From Ruegeria sp. PrR005 (GTDB lineage Bacteria > Pseudomonadota > Alphaproteobacteria > Rhodobacterales > Rhodobacteraceae), in assembly GCF_010500245.1 (NCBI RefSeq), contig NZ_JAAGOX010000011.1, forward strand, positions 1-64,000: 64,000 nt of DNA, written 5' to 3'. Of this stretch, positions 51,898-60,791 are shown in pieces. Every line of letters begins with the position of its first letter. The stretch's first letter is position 1. Made by a program: the position numbers and the translations under genes. Below the pieces are notes generated by a model. That model saw only the letters and a program-made list of their open reading frames with translations, had not been told where the DNA came from and searched no databases.

Positions 51898-52262
51898 AAT
51901 CGATTACTCCTTTCCATGAGCTGTGCGAGGTGCCCTGTAAATGGCGAGCCCCAAAAATGTTCCGGAAGCCTATTTTCAAATTTATCTTGACTAATTCACC
52001 AGTAATCCTGTCGCCGGTAAGGTCGACCGCGAACATGTTGGTCCTTTCCGCGAACCAAATGCATGCACTGGGCAACCTGAGCCACGTATACCCCCGACAT
52101 AACGGCCTTCCGAAAACGTTTCTGCCAAAGTATTTCGGCCCGGATTTGTACTTTCGGTTACCTCAAAAGTATCTCATGGGGTCCACCGTTGTTAGTGGCC
52201 ACCATGAGACACCCACTATCAATTTTTTTCGGCCAGGTTCACCTGACGTACACGCATCGCTG
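51898..52262. other. Gap; possible gene remnant
   Basis: No intact gene. The minus-strand frame near 51,980-52,060 reads NMFAVDLTGDRITGELVKI, faintly like the end of the neighbouring exported protein (GAFVVDLSGTKRAIEE). This may be a decayed duplicate; it is weak. Confidence 0.3.
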
Positions 52263-52790
52263 TTAACCAGAAGTTTCCATGTTGCATTTCCGCGTTTCTT
52301 CAATCGCGCGTTTTGTGCCGCTTAGGTCGACAACGAAAGCTCCGGTTTTTTGAGGAAATGCGACCAATTCATGCCCTTCTTCAATCGCTTTGATAAAGTC
52401 TGGATTATTGGCAAGGATATAGCCACCTTTATAGTCGCCTACGAGTTTCTTGCTCTTGATACCGTGGCTCTCTCCGGTAAAGACACTTCCATCAATGGCA
52501 ATTGAAACATCCTGCTTTGACTTGATTTTCACATCTGCTGTGGTGAAAACGCCGATGTAACCATAGCCGTGATCTTTAGTCAGTCCCATCTGAAGAACGT
52601 TGCCTTCACCGTCGGCACGCTCCGCCAGGCATGTTCCTGTTGTTGCATCAGAATAGATCGTCCAGTTTTCAACTTCGCTATACGCTGTGAAGGCATCCCC
52701 ACTTGAGGGCAGAACTTCGCTGGCCAGTACTTCTGCGCTGAAAAGCGTAGTTGCCGCCACAAAAGCTCCAAACATTTGCGTTGCTTTCAT
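52263..52790 (-). CDS. Exported IalB-like hypothetical protein
   Basis: 175 residues with a signal peptide (cleavage LASE, about residue 24). The N-terminal part of the mature protein (YSEVENWTIYSDATTGTCLAERADGEG) resembles invasion-associated-locus-B-type envelope proteins with a central hydrophobic strand (GYIGVFTTADVKI). The C-terminal Cys pairs with the early Cys in that fold. Function unknown. It lies 180 bp from the sulfatase stop on the same strand, probably its downstream neighbour. Confidence 0.68.
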   Translation of the reverse strand: MKATQMFGAFVAATTLFSAEVLASEVLPSSGDAFTAYSEVENWTIYSDATTGTCLAERADGEGNVLQMGLTKDHGYGYIGVFTTADVKIKSKQDVSIAIDGSVFTGESHGIKSKKLVGDYKGGYILANNPDFIKAIEEGHELVAFPQKTGAFVVDLSGTKRAIEETRKCNMETSG

Positions 52791-52970
52791 TTATTAATTC
52801 CTTTCGTAGGGTTGTTTGTTTTTGATGATTTTTTGGGGGGGGGAGCATTGAATTCGCCCGCATCTGAGTGCGAGCTATTGAAAAATTGCATTTATCGGCT
52901 TCCCATTCACCCGAACTTGGTTCTCGTCGGCCGGACCATGAAAATACTGGCCCGGCCAAGATGTTTTTGG

Positions 52971-55475
52971 TCAGTCACTCGCTTTGAGCATTGCCTCCTC
53001 AAGTCTTTTCTTGTCGGTAGCGGAAAGCTCTGGCCGGTCGATCTTGATCGACAACTTGTTCAGCTTCGCGGTCAGTGCGAACGGAGGCATATAGTCCGCA
53101 TCGTTGACACCAGTCAGAGTGTCGGACCCGATGTCGAAAGCTTCGTCCCATTGCAGGATCATCGGCAGGGTGTTTTTCATCTCCTGCGATTGGATGTCTT
53201 TCCCGTCCACCCGCAGAATGCCGGTCCCGCCACGCCCAACGCCGCTGAAATCATTGAAGGCCAGCGTGCCCGAACCAAGCCCGTCGTATTTGAATTCGAA
53301 CTCGACGACGTGTTTTCCGGCACTCAGCGGCTCGGACCCTTCCCACTTGATCCGCTCGAGGTCGACCATGTTCCAAAGGAATACCGGCACACCGCCCTTG
53401 AGATAGAAGCCGTAGCCGCCGAACCGGCCGCCCGAGGTGAGTATCATGCCCTCGGCGCCGCCTTCGGGCACTTCGATATCCGCCGTGATCACATACGAGG
53501 TGTTAAGCAAAAGCGGCGAGTCGCCCTGCGGCAGTCCCGTCATCGGCCGTGTGTATACGAATTCGGTACGCCCGGCGGTGATGTTTGGACGCGGCGCGAC
53601 GATCCTCGCAGCAACAGAGGCATCCATCGGGAAGACCTGATATTTGTCTGCCTCCTCGATGAACTTCGCCTTCAGTTCCGCGACTTTTTCGGGATGTTCC
53701 TTCGCCAGATCACGGGTCTGGTTCATATCCCTCGACAGATCATAGAGCTGGAGGACCTGGTTGTTCAGCGGATCCTTGTTGGCCGGCCCAAAGGCATCCC
53801 ATGGCGCGCGGTTGACCTCAGTGCTCAACAACCAGCCGTCGTGGTACAGCGCCCACTGGCCCATCATCTCGAAATACTGGGTCTCATGCCGCGTCGGCGC
53901 ATCTGCATTCGCGGCGTCAAAAGTATAGGCAAAACTGGTGCCTTCGATCGGAGATTGCTTTATGCCATCCACTACCTCGGGTGCCTTGATGCCGGTAACT
54001 TCGAGGATCGTCGGCACCACGTCGATGACATGCATGAACTGATCACGCCGACCTCCCTTGTCCTTGATGCCATTCGGCCAACTGACGACCATGTTCTGCC
54101 GGATGCCACCCAAACGCGAAGCGTTCTGCTTGAACCAGTCGAAAGGCGTGTCAAAGGCCCATGACCAGCCAGCGGACATGTGGTTGTACGTCTGTTCGGT
54201 GCCCCAGACGTCATACCATTTCAGTTGCGTCTCGGCCGGTATCTTGTTCAACCCGTTGAAGAAAGCGACCTCATTCGGAGTCCCAAGCGGGCCGCCTTCG
54301 GCGCTGGTTCCGTTGTCTCCGTTAATGTAGATGACCATGGTGTTGTCGAGTTCACCAATGTCGGAAATCGCCTGAATCACCCGTCCTATCTCATGGTCCG
54401 AATAGGCCGCATAGGCCGCAAAAACCTCTACCTGTTTGACAAACAACTTCTTTTCGTCATCCGAGAGTTTGTCCCAAGGTGAAATCACCTTGTCCGGCCA
54501 GGGCGCAAGCGTGGCATCTTGCGGGACCAAACCCATTTTCTTCTGGTTCTCGAATATGGTCTGACGCAAGGCCTCGTATCCACCTTCGAACAGGTCCATC
54601 GCGTTGATCTTATCGACCCATTCCTTTGTCGGGTGGTGCGGCGCATGCGTCGCGCCGGGCGCGTATTTTACAAAGAACGGCTTGTTCGGTGCAATTTGGT
54701 GCAAGTTGGTAATGTGGGCAATCGCATCATCGGCCATTCCCGTCACAAGGTTCCAGCCTGGCTTCCCATCAAAGGGATATATTTGTGTGGTGTTTCGGAA
54801 CAGGTTTGGCTGCCATTGATTGGCGTCGCCACCAACAAAGCCATAGAAATACTCAAAACCCATGCCAGTGGGCCACAGATCGAACGGCCCGGCCTGGCTT
54901 GCCTGGAATGCAGGGGTGTTGTGGTCTTTTCCGAACCAAGCTGTCGAATACCCGTTGTCGAGCAGGATACGACCGATCGTGGCCTTGTCCTTTTCGATAA
55001 CGCTGTTGTAGCCGGGAAAGCCGGTCGATTGCTCGGAAATGACACCGAAACCTACGGAATGGTGGTTTCGCCCGGTGATCAGTGCAGCGCGCGTAGGCGA
55101 ACACAGCGCCGTCGAATGAATGTTGGTATAGCTCAACCCCTCAGCGGCGAGCCGGTCCATGGTAGGCGTCGGGATAACGCCGCCAAAGGTGCTGGGCACA
55201 CCAAAACCTGCATCATCGGTAATGATCAGCAAAACGTTGGGCGCGTCCTCAGGTGGTACAATGCGCGGCGCCCACCATGGGGTGGACTGAAGGGCTCCGT
55301 GTTCGATCTTACCGCCAAATTCCATCTGCGGCGCAGGCAACTGCTTTCCATCGATAGTCGTAGTCGCGTTTGGTGCCCCCAATGTGCCGGTGACTTGTGC
55401 GTGGGCAAATACCGGAAACACCAGCGCCAGGAGGCCGGAGACCAACGTCATCTTCACTGAGTTATTGACTATCAT
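52971..55475 (-). CDS. Large arylsulfatase, Cys-type
   Basis: 834 residues. Signal peptide (about 1-26), then the alkaline-phosphatase-like sulfatase domain. Metal ligands Asp87-Asp88 (LLIITDDAGFG) and the formylglycine motif C125-S-P127-T-R129 (CSPTRAALITGRN) are intact; TAWFGKDHNTP and GDNGTSAEGG follow. The C-terminal ~200 residues form a beta-rich accessory domain (FEFKYDGLGSGTLAFND). A formylglycine-generating enzyme elsewhere is needed. It cleaves sulfate esters, fitting marine sulfated compounds. AGAGG lies before the ATG. It shares a strand and intergenic region with the barrel gene and AraC regulator upstream. Confidence 0.93.
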   Translation of the reverse strand: MIVNNSVKMTLVSGLLALVFPVFAHAQVTGTLGAPNATTTIDGKQLPAPQMEFGGKIEHGALQSTPWWAPRIVPPEDAPNVLLIITDDAGFGVPSTFGGVIPTPTMDRLAAEGLSYTNIHSTALCSPTRAALITGRNHHSVGFGVISEQSTGFPGYNSVIEKDKATIGRILLDNGYSTAWFGKDHNTPAFQASQAGPFDLWPTGMGFEYFYGFVGGDANQWQPNLFRNTTQIYPFDGKPGWNLVTGMADDAIAHITNLHQIAPNKPFFVKYAPGATHAPHHPTKEWVDKINAMDLFEGGYEALRQTIFENQKKMGLVPQDATLAPWPDKVISPWDKLSDDEKKLFVKQVEVFAAYAAYSDHEIGRVIQAISDIGELDNTMVIYINGDNGTSAEGGPLGTPNEVAFFNGLNKIPAETQLKWYDVWGTEQTYNHMSAGWSWAFDTPFDWFKQNASRLGGIRQNMVVSWPNGIKDKGGRRDQFMHVIDVVPTILEVTGIKAPEVVDGIKQSPIEGTSFAYTFDAANADAPTRHETQYFEMMGQWALYHDGWLLSTEVNRAPWDAFGPANKDPLNNQVLQLYDLSRDMNQTRDLAKEHPEKVAELKAKFIEEADKYQVFPMDASVAARIVAPRPNITAGRTEFVYTRPMTGLPQGDSPLLLNTSYVITADIEVPEGGAEGMILTSGGRFGGYGFYLKGGVPVFLWNMVDLERIKWEGSEPLSAGKHVVEFEFKYDGLGSGTLAFNDFSGVGRGGTGILRVDGKDIQSQEMKNTLPMILQWDEAFDIGSDTLTGVNDADYMPPFALTAKLNKLSIKIDRPELSATDKKRLEEAMLKASD

Positions 55476-55554
55476 TTGAACCTCTTTCTAATACCTCGGG
55501 TGACCTAAGTTGGTTGTGGAGGCAATCCTCCAACGGCATGGGCCGCAGGACGGC

Positions 55555-56295
55555 CTAAAAGCGATACGTCGCGCCAAAGATTGGCCCAGACTGAGTAAAC
55601 GAAAACTCGTTCGTTCCGAGCGTGTGATCGACGGTTATGTATCGATAACCGCCGCGCAGCACCCAGTTGTCGTTGATCGCGTAGTCGGCGGTCAGCAATG
55701 CTTGCCACGTTTCCTCCCCACTCTGGAAACCGCCATAATCGAAGAAAGTCGTTGCCGCCCAACGGTCAGACATCTTAAAACGGGCCCGCACCCCAATCAC
55801 CGGGTTTGTCCAACTGTCGTCGACCGTATTGGAACCGCCGGGCGGTATCGGCTGCAGGGTGATCGTGGACCGCGTATCGAACCATCGAAAACCGGCAGCC
55901 ACATCGAGCTGGACAGAGGGTTCCTCATAGACCCGATAAGCGACGTACCCATTGAGGACTTGAGTTTTTAGCGCTGTATCAACGCTTGAGAACACAGGTC
56001 CGGGCGGCGGGTTACCAAAGGACAGGTCCGTGAACATGTAATCCAGATACAGGCTCCAGCGTCCGTTGCTCGCACCGAACGCTCCCATAAAAGCGAAATC
56101 GAGATTTGAAAAAGCGTCGCTGAAACTGAGTTTGCTTTCGACGGTACGGGCCGGCGTTGCGATCGAGGTGGTCGTTTCGGGCGCAAAGAGGTAGATTGTA
56201 CCTTCATACTCCCAGTCGCTTTGCTGGGCGATTGCCGGGGTTGTCAGCAACGAAACGGTCAAAAGGTGAAGCGTCCATTCAGCTTTGAACTGCAA
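55555..56295 (-). CDS. Outer-membrane beta-barrel protein
   Basis: 246 residues. Signal peptide (cleavage AIA-QQ), alternating strands, and the C-terminal aromatic strand GPIFGATYRF. A homologue of the barrel at 8,985-9,716 (both contain NPVIGVRA or DPVIGVRA, FDYGGF or ADYGGF). It is 79 bp upstream of the sulfatase gene on the same strand and divergent from the AraC gene at 56,535 (239-bp gap). It may provide passage of the sulfatase substrate; this is inference. Confidence 0.82.
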   Translation of the reverse strand: MQFKAEWTLHLLTVSLLTTPAIAQQSDWEYEGTIYLFAPETTTSIATPARTVESKLSFSDAFSNLDFAFMGAFGASNGRWSLYLDYMFTDLSFGNPPPGPVFSSVDTALKTQVLNGYVAYRVYEEPSVQLDVAAGFRWFDTRSTITLQPIPPGGSNTVDDSWTNPVIGVRARFKMSDRWAATTFFDYGGFQSGEETWQALLTADYAINDNWVLRGGYRYITVDHTLGTNEFSFTQSGPIFGATYRF

Positions 56296-56534
56296 TTCCC
56301 GTTTCCCCCGTTATTATGTAAGCGTGCGGTTCAACAATCTTTGACATTGGCCGCACGAGAGCATCTTGCTCTACAACCTACCTGAAAAAATTCTTCGCTT
56401 CAGCGTCACACCCGAAACTACAATCCGTACCGATGTGGCCAGAATTCAACTGCGATCTCAAACCCTTCTACATGGACTCGGATACTAACTGGATTCGTTT
56501 TGATTGGTTTGCTTTTTGGGGACATAATCGAACA

Positions 56535-57563
56535 ATGAACACAAAGAATTTTCCGTTTCGCCAGCGGGCTACCATTCTGGCCCACCTGCCTCCTCTTCTC
56601 GCCGAACTCGGTGTGCCTCTGGGGCAGGTATTTGAAGGAACCGGAATAGCCCCTGACGATCTGGTCCCGAACGCCTTTCTCCCCTACGCCGGAGTAACAG
56701 CGATGCTCGATCGTGCGACAGAGGTTTCAGGCCGTGAGGATCTTAGCGTGCTCCTAGCTCAGCGCCAAACTCTTGCCGCGCTTGGGCCAGCAGGTCAGGT
56801 CATGTGCCATGCGGCAACACTCGGCGAAGCGTTGAACGACTACGCCCAGTTCCAGATATGGAATTCGACTGGTGCGGCTGCTTACGTGTACCAAACCCCA
56901 GATGACTTCGTCTTTGGTTACGGTATCTACGATCCCGACGGGGTGGATGCGATTCATATCCACGATCTGGTCTTGGCGGCTGGGTGTATGTTGGTGTTCC
57001 TATTAACAGAACGCCAAGTGCAACCGATCGAGATTTGGTCGATGCGCCCGCCGCCAAAAGATCCGAAACCGTTCGAGAGATTTGCCGGCTGCCCGGTCTT
57101 TTACGGTCGGGATCAAAGCTGCATCTTACTATCACCCGCCGCCGCCGGCTTCCAACTCGCAGATGCTGATAGTAAGGCACATAGCGTAACATTGGCGCAG
57201 CTCGCAGCGCGTACAACCTCAGGTTCCTGGGGCACGACCGGTGCGGTGCGCCATGCCTTGAGGGCGGCGATCACAACCGGGCGCATCGGCATGCCCGAGA
57301 TTGCCGCCCGGCTCCAACAACATCCGCGCAGTCTGCGTCGGGCACTCGAAAGGGAGGGAACGTCCTTCACCGCTCAGCGGAACGAGGTTCGCTATATCGT
57401 CGCCCGAGAGCTTTTGTCTTTGACTGCGCTTCCCATTGGAGATGTCGCGCTGGCATTGAATTTCGCGGATATCAGCGCCTTCACCCATGCTTTTCGGATG
57501 TGGTCCGGGACATCGCCGACAGAATGGCGGCGTATACACAACGAAACTCTTCGAGAGGGGTGA
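56535..57563 (+). CDS. AraC-family transcriptional regulator
   Basis: 342 residues from the ATG at 56,535; upstream residues in the frame lack domain character. Arabinose-binding-like N-terminal domain and C-terminal AraC helix-turn-helix (QHPRSLRRALEREGTSF, LTALPIGDVALALNFAD, FTHAFRMWSGTSPTEWR). Related to the regulators at 5.0, 6.1 and 17.7 kb. It is divergent from the barrel/sulfatase genes and so their probable regulator. Its 3' end overlaps 83 bp of the DUF2092-like frame on the other strand. Confidence 0.88.
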   Translation: MNTKNFPFRQRATILAHLPPLLAELGVPLGQVFEGTGIAPDDLVPNAFLPYAGVTAMLDRATEVSGREDLSVLLAQRQTLAALGPAGQVMCHAATLGEALNDYAQFQIWNSTGAAAYVYQTPDDFVFGYGIYDPDGVDAIHIHDLVLAAGCMLVFLLTERQVQPIEIWSMRPPPKDPKPFERFAGCPVFYGRDQSCILLSPAAAGFQLADADSKAHSVTLAQLAARTTSGSWGTTGAVRHALRAAITTGRIGMPEIAARLQQHPRSLRRALEREGTSFTAQRNEVRYIVARELLSLTALPIGDVALALNFADISAFTHAFRMWSGTSPTEWRRIHNETLREG

Positions 57564-58044
57564 CGGAAAGGGGGGAGCCGTTCAGCGCCACTTGGCGAGA
57601 GCGGGAGCACGATTGGTCGAAGTCAGGCAGGGGTCTGGCAAAATCATCCCTCAGCGTGTCGATCAAATGGTCAAGCGTGCCGGGTAGCGCGTGCCGGGCA
57701 AACAGCCCGGCGTCGGAATCTGTCAGCGACAGGGTCTGGCCATCGAAGGCCAGATCGGTGTCCGTGTACCCGGTTCTGCGCAGCACGCGGATTTTGTCTG
57801 GCCCGACCAATGCAACCGATCCGGATGCGGCAAGCCCCAGTCTTTCACCATCGCCGGTGACGATTTCATGATATTCCTCGAAATCGAAGGAAATGGCGTC
57901 GAGAGATGACACATACTCGGTCATCGACCCCAGGATCTTGCGTGCATCGGCTTCTTCGCCAACTGTTGCCCCCGCCGTGCCAAACAATAGGCTACCGGCC
58001 AGTAATGCAGTTTTGAGAAGTGATGAATTCGACATTTCCTTCAC
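57481..58044 (-). pseudogene. Truncated DUF2092-like periplasmic protein
   Basis: 187 residues: a signal peptide (1-29), then ADARKILGSMTEYVSSLDAISFDFEEYHEIVTGDGERLGLAASGSVALVGPDKIRVLRRTGYTDTDLAFDGQTLSLTD, typical of the LolA-like DUF2092 fold. After about residue 140 (FARPLPD) the sequence turns into unlike text (QSCSRSRQVALNG) and runs antisense into the AraC gene, where the full family continues for ~100 residues. The gene is probably broken by a rearrangement beside the AraC gene. The MscS gene lies 268 bp on the other side. Confidence 0.65.
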
Positions 58045-58311
58045 GTGACTACCTCCATGAAATCAAATGCAATTCTTCGATAGCTCTCTAAGATATTTTT
58101 GAATGGTTCAGTAAACTCGACTCAAGTCACACGAGTCGGCCGCCAGCACCCTCGTCCTGTCCATGATCGAGCATCGAACAGTAAAGCGCTGCTTTTGGTA
58201 TTGATGTGGATCGAGTACGCTCTTTGCAGTTCAGATATTGGCTGGGTGTTTCGACATATTGATGTATCGCGTGCACGGATTTAGAAACCAACAGAAAGCT
58301 GGAGGACGACT

Positions 58312-59340
58312 TTGCAGAAACCAAAGGGACTGTACTGGTGGTTTTTGGGGTTCATCTCAGTAACTCTGTTCGGCTTGGAACTGGTGTTCGACGATGTTCT
58401 TTTGACCAGTAAAACCGACGAAATCACTTCGACAACCAAGGTCCTGATTGTACTGCTTGGCGGCAGTATCGTCGTCTTGATAGTGCTGACACTATTGCGC
58501 CGCTACCTTCTATGGCAACAAATTGAAAGATCTACGCTGGAGGGCACTGACCGCATCCAGTCCTCCCGCGCATTAAGTGTTGTTCCCCTGGTCCGAGCGA
58601 TCCTGATCAGCTTTACCGTTGTAATTGCTGGTCTGACGGCACTGTCGGAAGCCGGTGTGAATATCGGGCCGATGCTCGCAGGGGCGGGGATCGTAGGCAT
58701 CGTCCTTGGTATGGGTGCACAAAGCCTTCTAAGAGACATTCTTGCTGGTCTGTTCTTTGTCTTCGATGATGCTTTTCGTATCGGCGAATATGTTGAGATC
58801 GGTGAAAGGCGCGGGACCGTCGAAAACATTTCGCTTCGCTCCATGCAGATCAGACACCATCGCGGCGCCCTGCAGACCATTCCCTATGGCAAGATCGATG
58901 CTGTCTCAAACTTGAGCCGTGATTGGACGGTCACGAAGCTGAATTTTCATCTGCCGCAAGACACTAACATCATGAAGGTCAAGGAGATCGTAAAACGAGT
59001 CTCGGCGGAACTCATGAAGCATGAGGAGTTGGGACCAACATTCATCGCGCCTTTGAAGTTCCAAGGCATCTACGACATTGATCTTTATGGTTTAACGGTC
59101 CGTGTCAAATTCACCTCCATCCCAGGCGAACAATTCACTGCAAGGCGAGAAATCTATAGTCGTCTCAAGGAAGCGTTTGCCGAGAACGGTATCGAGTTTG
59201 CCCGACGCTCGGTTGCGATCGAAGGATCGCACTTGTCCGACGAACCCTCAATTCGTGTTGCCGCAGCTGCCGAAGACACCGAAAATAGTGTGGAAAGTTT
59301 CCCCAGCGTCAGCAGCGCCGCGCGCAATAGCGGCGAATAA
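58312..59340 (+). CDS. MscS-family mechanosensitive channel
   Basis: 342 residues. The TTG at 58,312 is supported by GGAGG six bases upstream. Three membrane helices (about 8-28, 40-62 and 90-115), then the pore helix and beta domain: GAQSLLRDILAGLFFVFDDAFRIGEYVEIGERRGTVENISL, LQTIPYGKIDAVSNLSRDW. Short-form MscS protein with a C-terminal alpha/beta region and an extra polar tail. Related in role to the channel at 9,833-11,149, which closes the mirror-image left block. Confidence 0.88.
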   Translation: MQKPKGLYWWFLGFISVTLFGLELVFDDVLLTSKTDEITSTTKVLIVLLGGSIVVLIVLTLLRRYLLWQQIERSTLEGTDRIQSSRALSVVPLVRAILISFTVVIAGLTALSEAGVNIGPMLAGAGIVGIVLGMGAQSLLRDILAGLFFVFDDAFRIGEYVEIGERRGTVENISLRSMQIRHHRGALQTIPYGKIDAVSNLSRDWTVTKLNFHLPQDTNIMKVKEIVKRVSAELMKHEELGPTFIAPLKFQGIYDIDLYGLTVRVKFTSIPGEQFTARREIYSRLKEAFAENGIEFARRSVAIEGSHLSDEPSIRVAAAAEDTENSVESFPSVSSAARNSGE

Positions 59341-59461
59341 GCAAGCTCAGGATAACCATCTGCCAGAGTACAAAACACGGCGGTCATGGCGTGATGCTGC
59401 CACAGTGAATTTCCCGCGGCCAGACGCAAAAAATGCTCCCGCGCAGAGGGCCTCGCTGAAT

Positions 59462-59483
59462 GTTGACTGAGCGTTGACAAGAA
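59462..59483 (+). other. Candidate integrase arm-type site (right)
   Basis: GTTGAC-N4-CGTTGACAAGAA, matching 3,031-3,052 outside the four-base spacer. It lies 63 bp inside the right att repeat; arm-type site function is inferred. Confidence 0.35.
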
Positions 59484-59545
59484 TTTCGCAAATACAAAAG
59501 CGCCCCGGAAGGTGACACATAAGTCTTTGATATTTTGTGATAAAA

Positions 59546-59592
59546 TGGTTGCGGGAGTAGGATTTGAACCTACGACCTTCAGGTTATGAGCC
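59546..59592 (-). repeat. Right att-like repeat: 3' half of tRNA-Met(CAU)
   Basis: 47 bp identical to 2,845-2,891. Here the anticodon stem is complete (TCAGG, loop CTCATAA, CCTGA) but the sequence beyond it lacks a D arm and a 5' acceptor strand, so this is not a whole tRNA either. A normally integrated island would regenerate the intact tRNA at this end; its absence suggests a further element to the right. Confidence 0.85.
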
Positions 59593-59836
59593 TGAAGCCG
59601 CAATCGAACGCCGCACCCAGCCTAAAGGAGGTCAGGACATCCATGGTCAGCCTCAAACCCCGCGCGTTCCCTCACTTGGGGATTAACCACATAGTCGTCA
59701 TCTTCGGCGTGCTGAGCCGGTCAAGAAACTGCGGCAGGCTTTCGACCTTATGGAACCGCTGCATTGTCAACATCGGCACGGCTGGCCTTCTGAACCGGAT
59801 TCCTTCAGTCGCCCCTCCATGCTTGATTGATCAATT

Positions 59837-60791
59837 TCACGCAAACCGCATCCTGTCTTCCCGCCGAGGGCGCTCCCGATGAATTTGTCCCATGCGGCGC
59901 CCGGAATGCGGATCTGTGTCCAAGTAAGCGATCTGAGACCGACGCATGTACTCCACAAACTGGGTGAGTGCATCGACCTGGTCGTCATAACTGGCATCCG
60001 GGAATAACAGAAGCTCACGTCGGAACGTGTCAAACCAAGGCTTGTTGATGGGGATCGCAAGCTTACCGGACTTGATCCAATCGGTATGAGGGATGAACCG
60101 GTCCAGTTTGCTGTGAACCACGTTTATCGGTTGAAAGACTCCGTTCGTCTCGCGCCGGAACTCCTGAAGCAGCGCGTTGCCCATAGCGGACGCCTCGATC
60201 AAAACCTTGTCCGCGACCCAACGCTCGCGCCATCGGCGGATTGTTGACTTGAGTTCGGTGTAGTCGAGCCGTCCGCGAATGACGTCGATAAGATACCAGC
60301 GCATTTCCTGGTCATGCCAACCAAAGGTCATTCCGACCGAATAGTCACACCGAGGACCGTCCTTGGCCGCCGTATCCCAACTCTGTACGCGCCGCGTGAA
60401 CAAAATTTCGTTCGGGAGGGTGTCGACCAGATGCAGATCCGACATCGACAGGAATGCGCTCTCACCGTCGGACGGGTTCTGTTGGTATTGTGCCTGGAAC
60501 GCGAAGGTCCCGATATCGGCTTTGATCCTGGCGAGAACCTCCTGAGGTTCCCGTTCCGGGTTCAGGACATCCCCGGGCCGCCGCCTGAACACGCGATTGT
60601 TGTAAAGCCGGAGTTCTTCCGGGAGTTCGGCGATCGACGGCAAACACAGGTGATCAAAGGTCTCCTTCTCGAGAAGATACGCCGAAAAATCGTCGGGATG
60701 CAGGCGCTGCTGGATCGACACGATACGATCTTTTCGCTTGTCGTTCAGACGAGAGAACAAGGTCTGAGGGGCTGTCAGACGGATGAGAACC
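59837..60791 (-). pseudogene. C-terminal fragment of a terminase large subunit (different phage)
   Basis: About 318 residues of the C-terminal half of a T4-type large terminase: the RNase H-like nuclease with SWDTAAKDG (catalytic Asp) and CDYSVGMTFG, VLIEASAMGNALLQEF, and the last acidic pair DDQVDALTQF. The N-terminal ATPase is missing because the IS6-family element begins at 60,792. It is unrelated in type to the GpA terminase of the main prophage, so it comes from a second phage that lies right of the att repeat. Confidence 0.85.

Noticed and set aside
59546-59625. Complete tRNA-Met gene at the right repeat
   Set aside because: The anticodon arm is complete but the 5' acceptor strand and D arm are absent.
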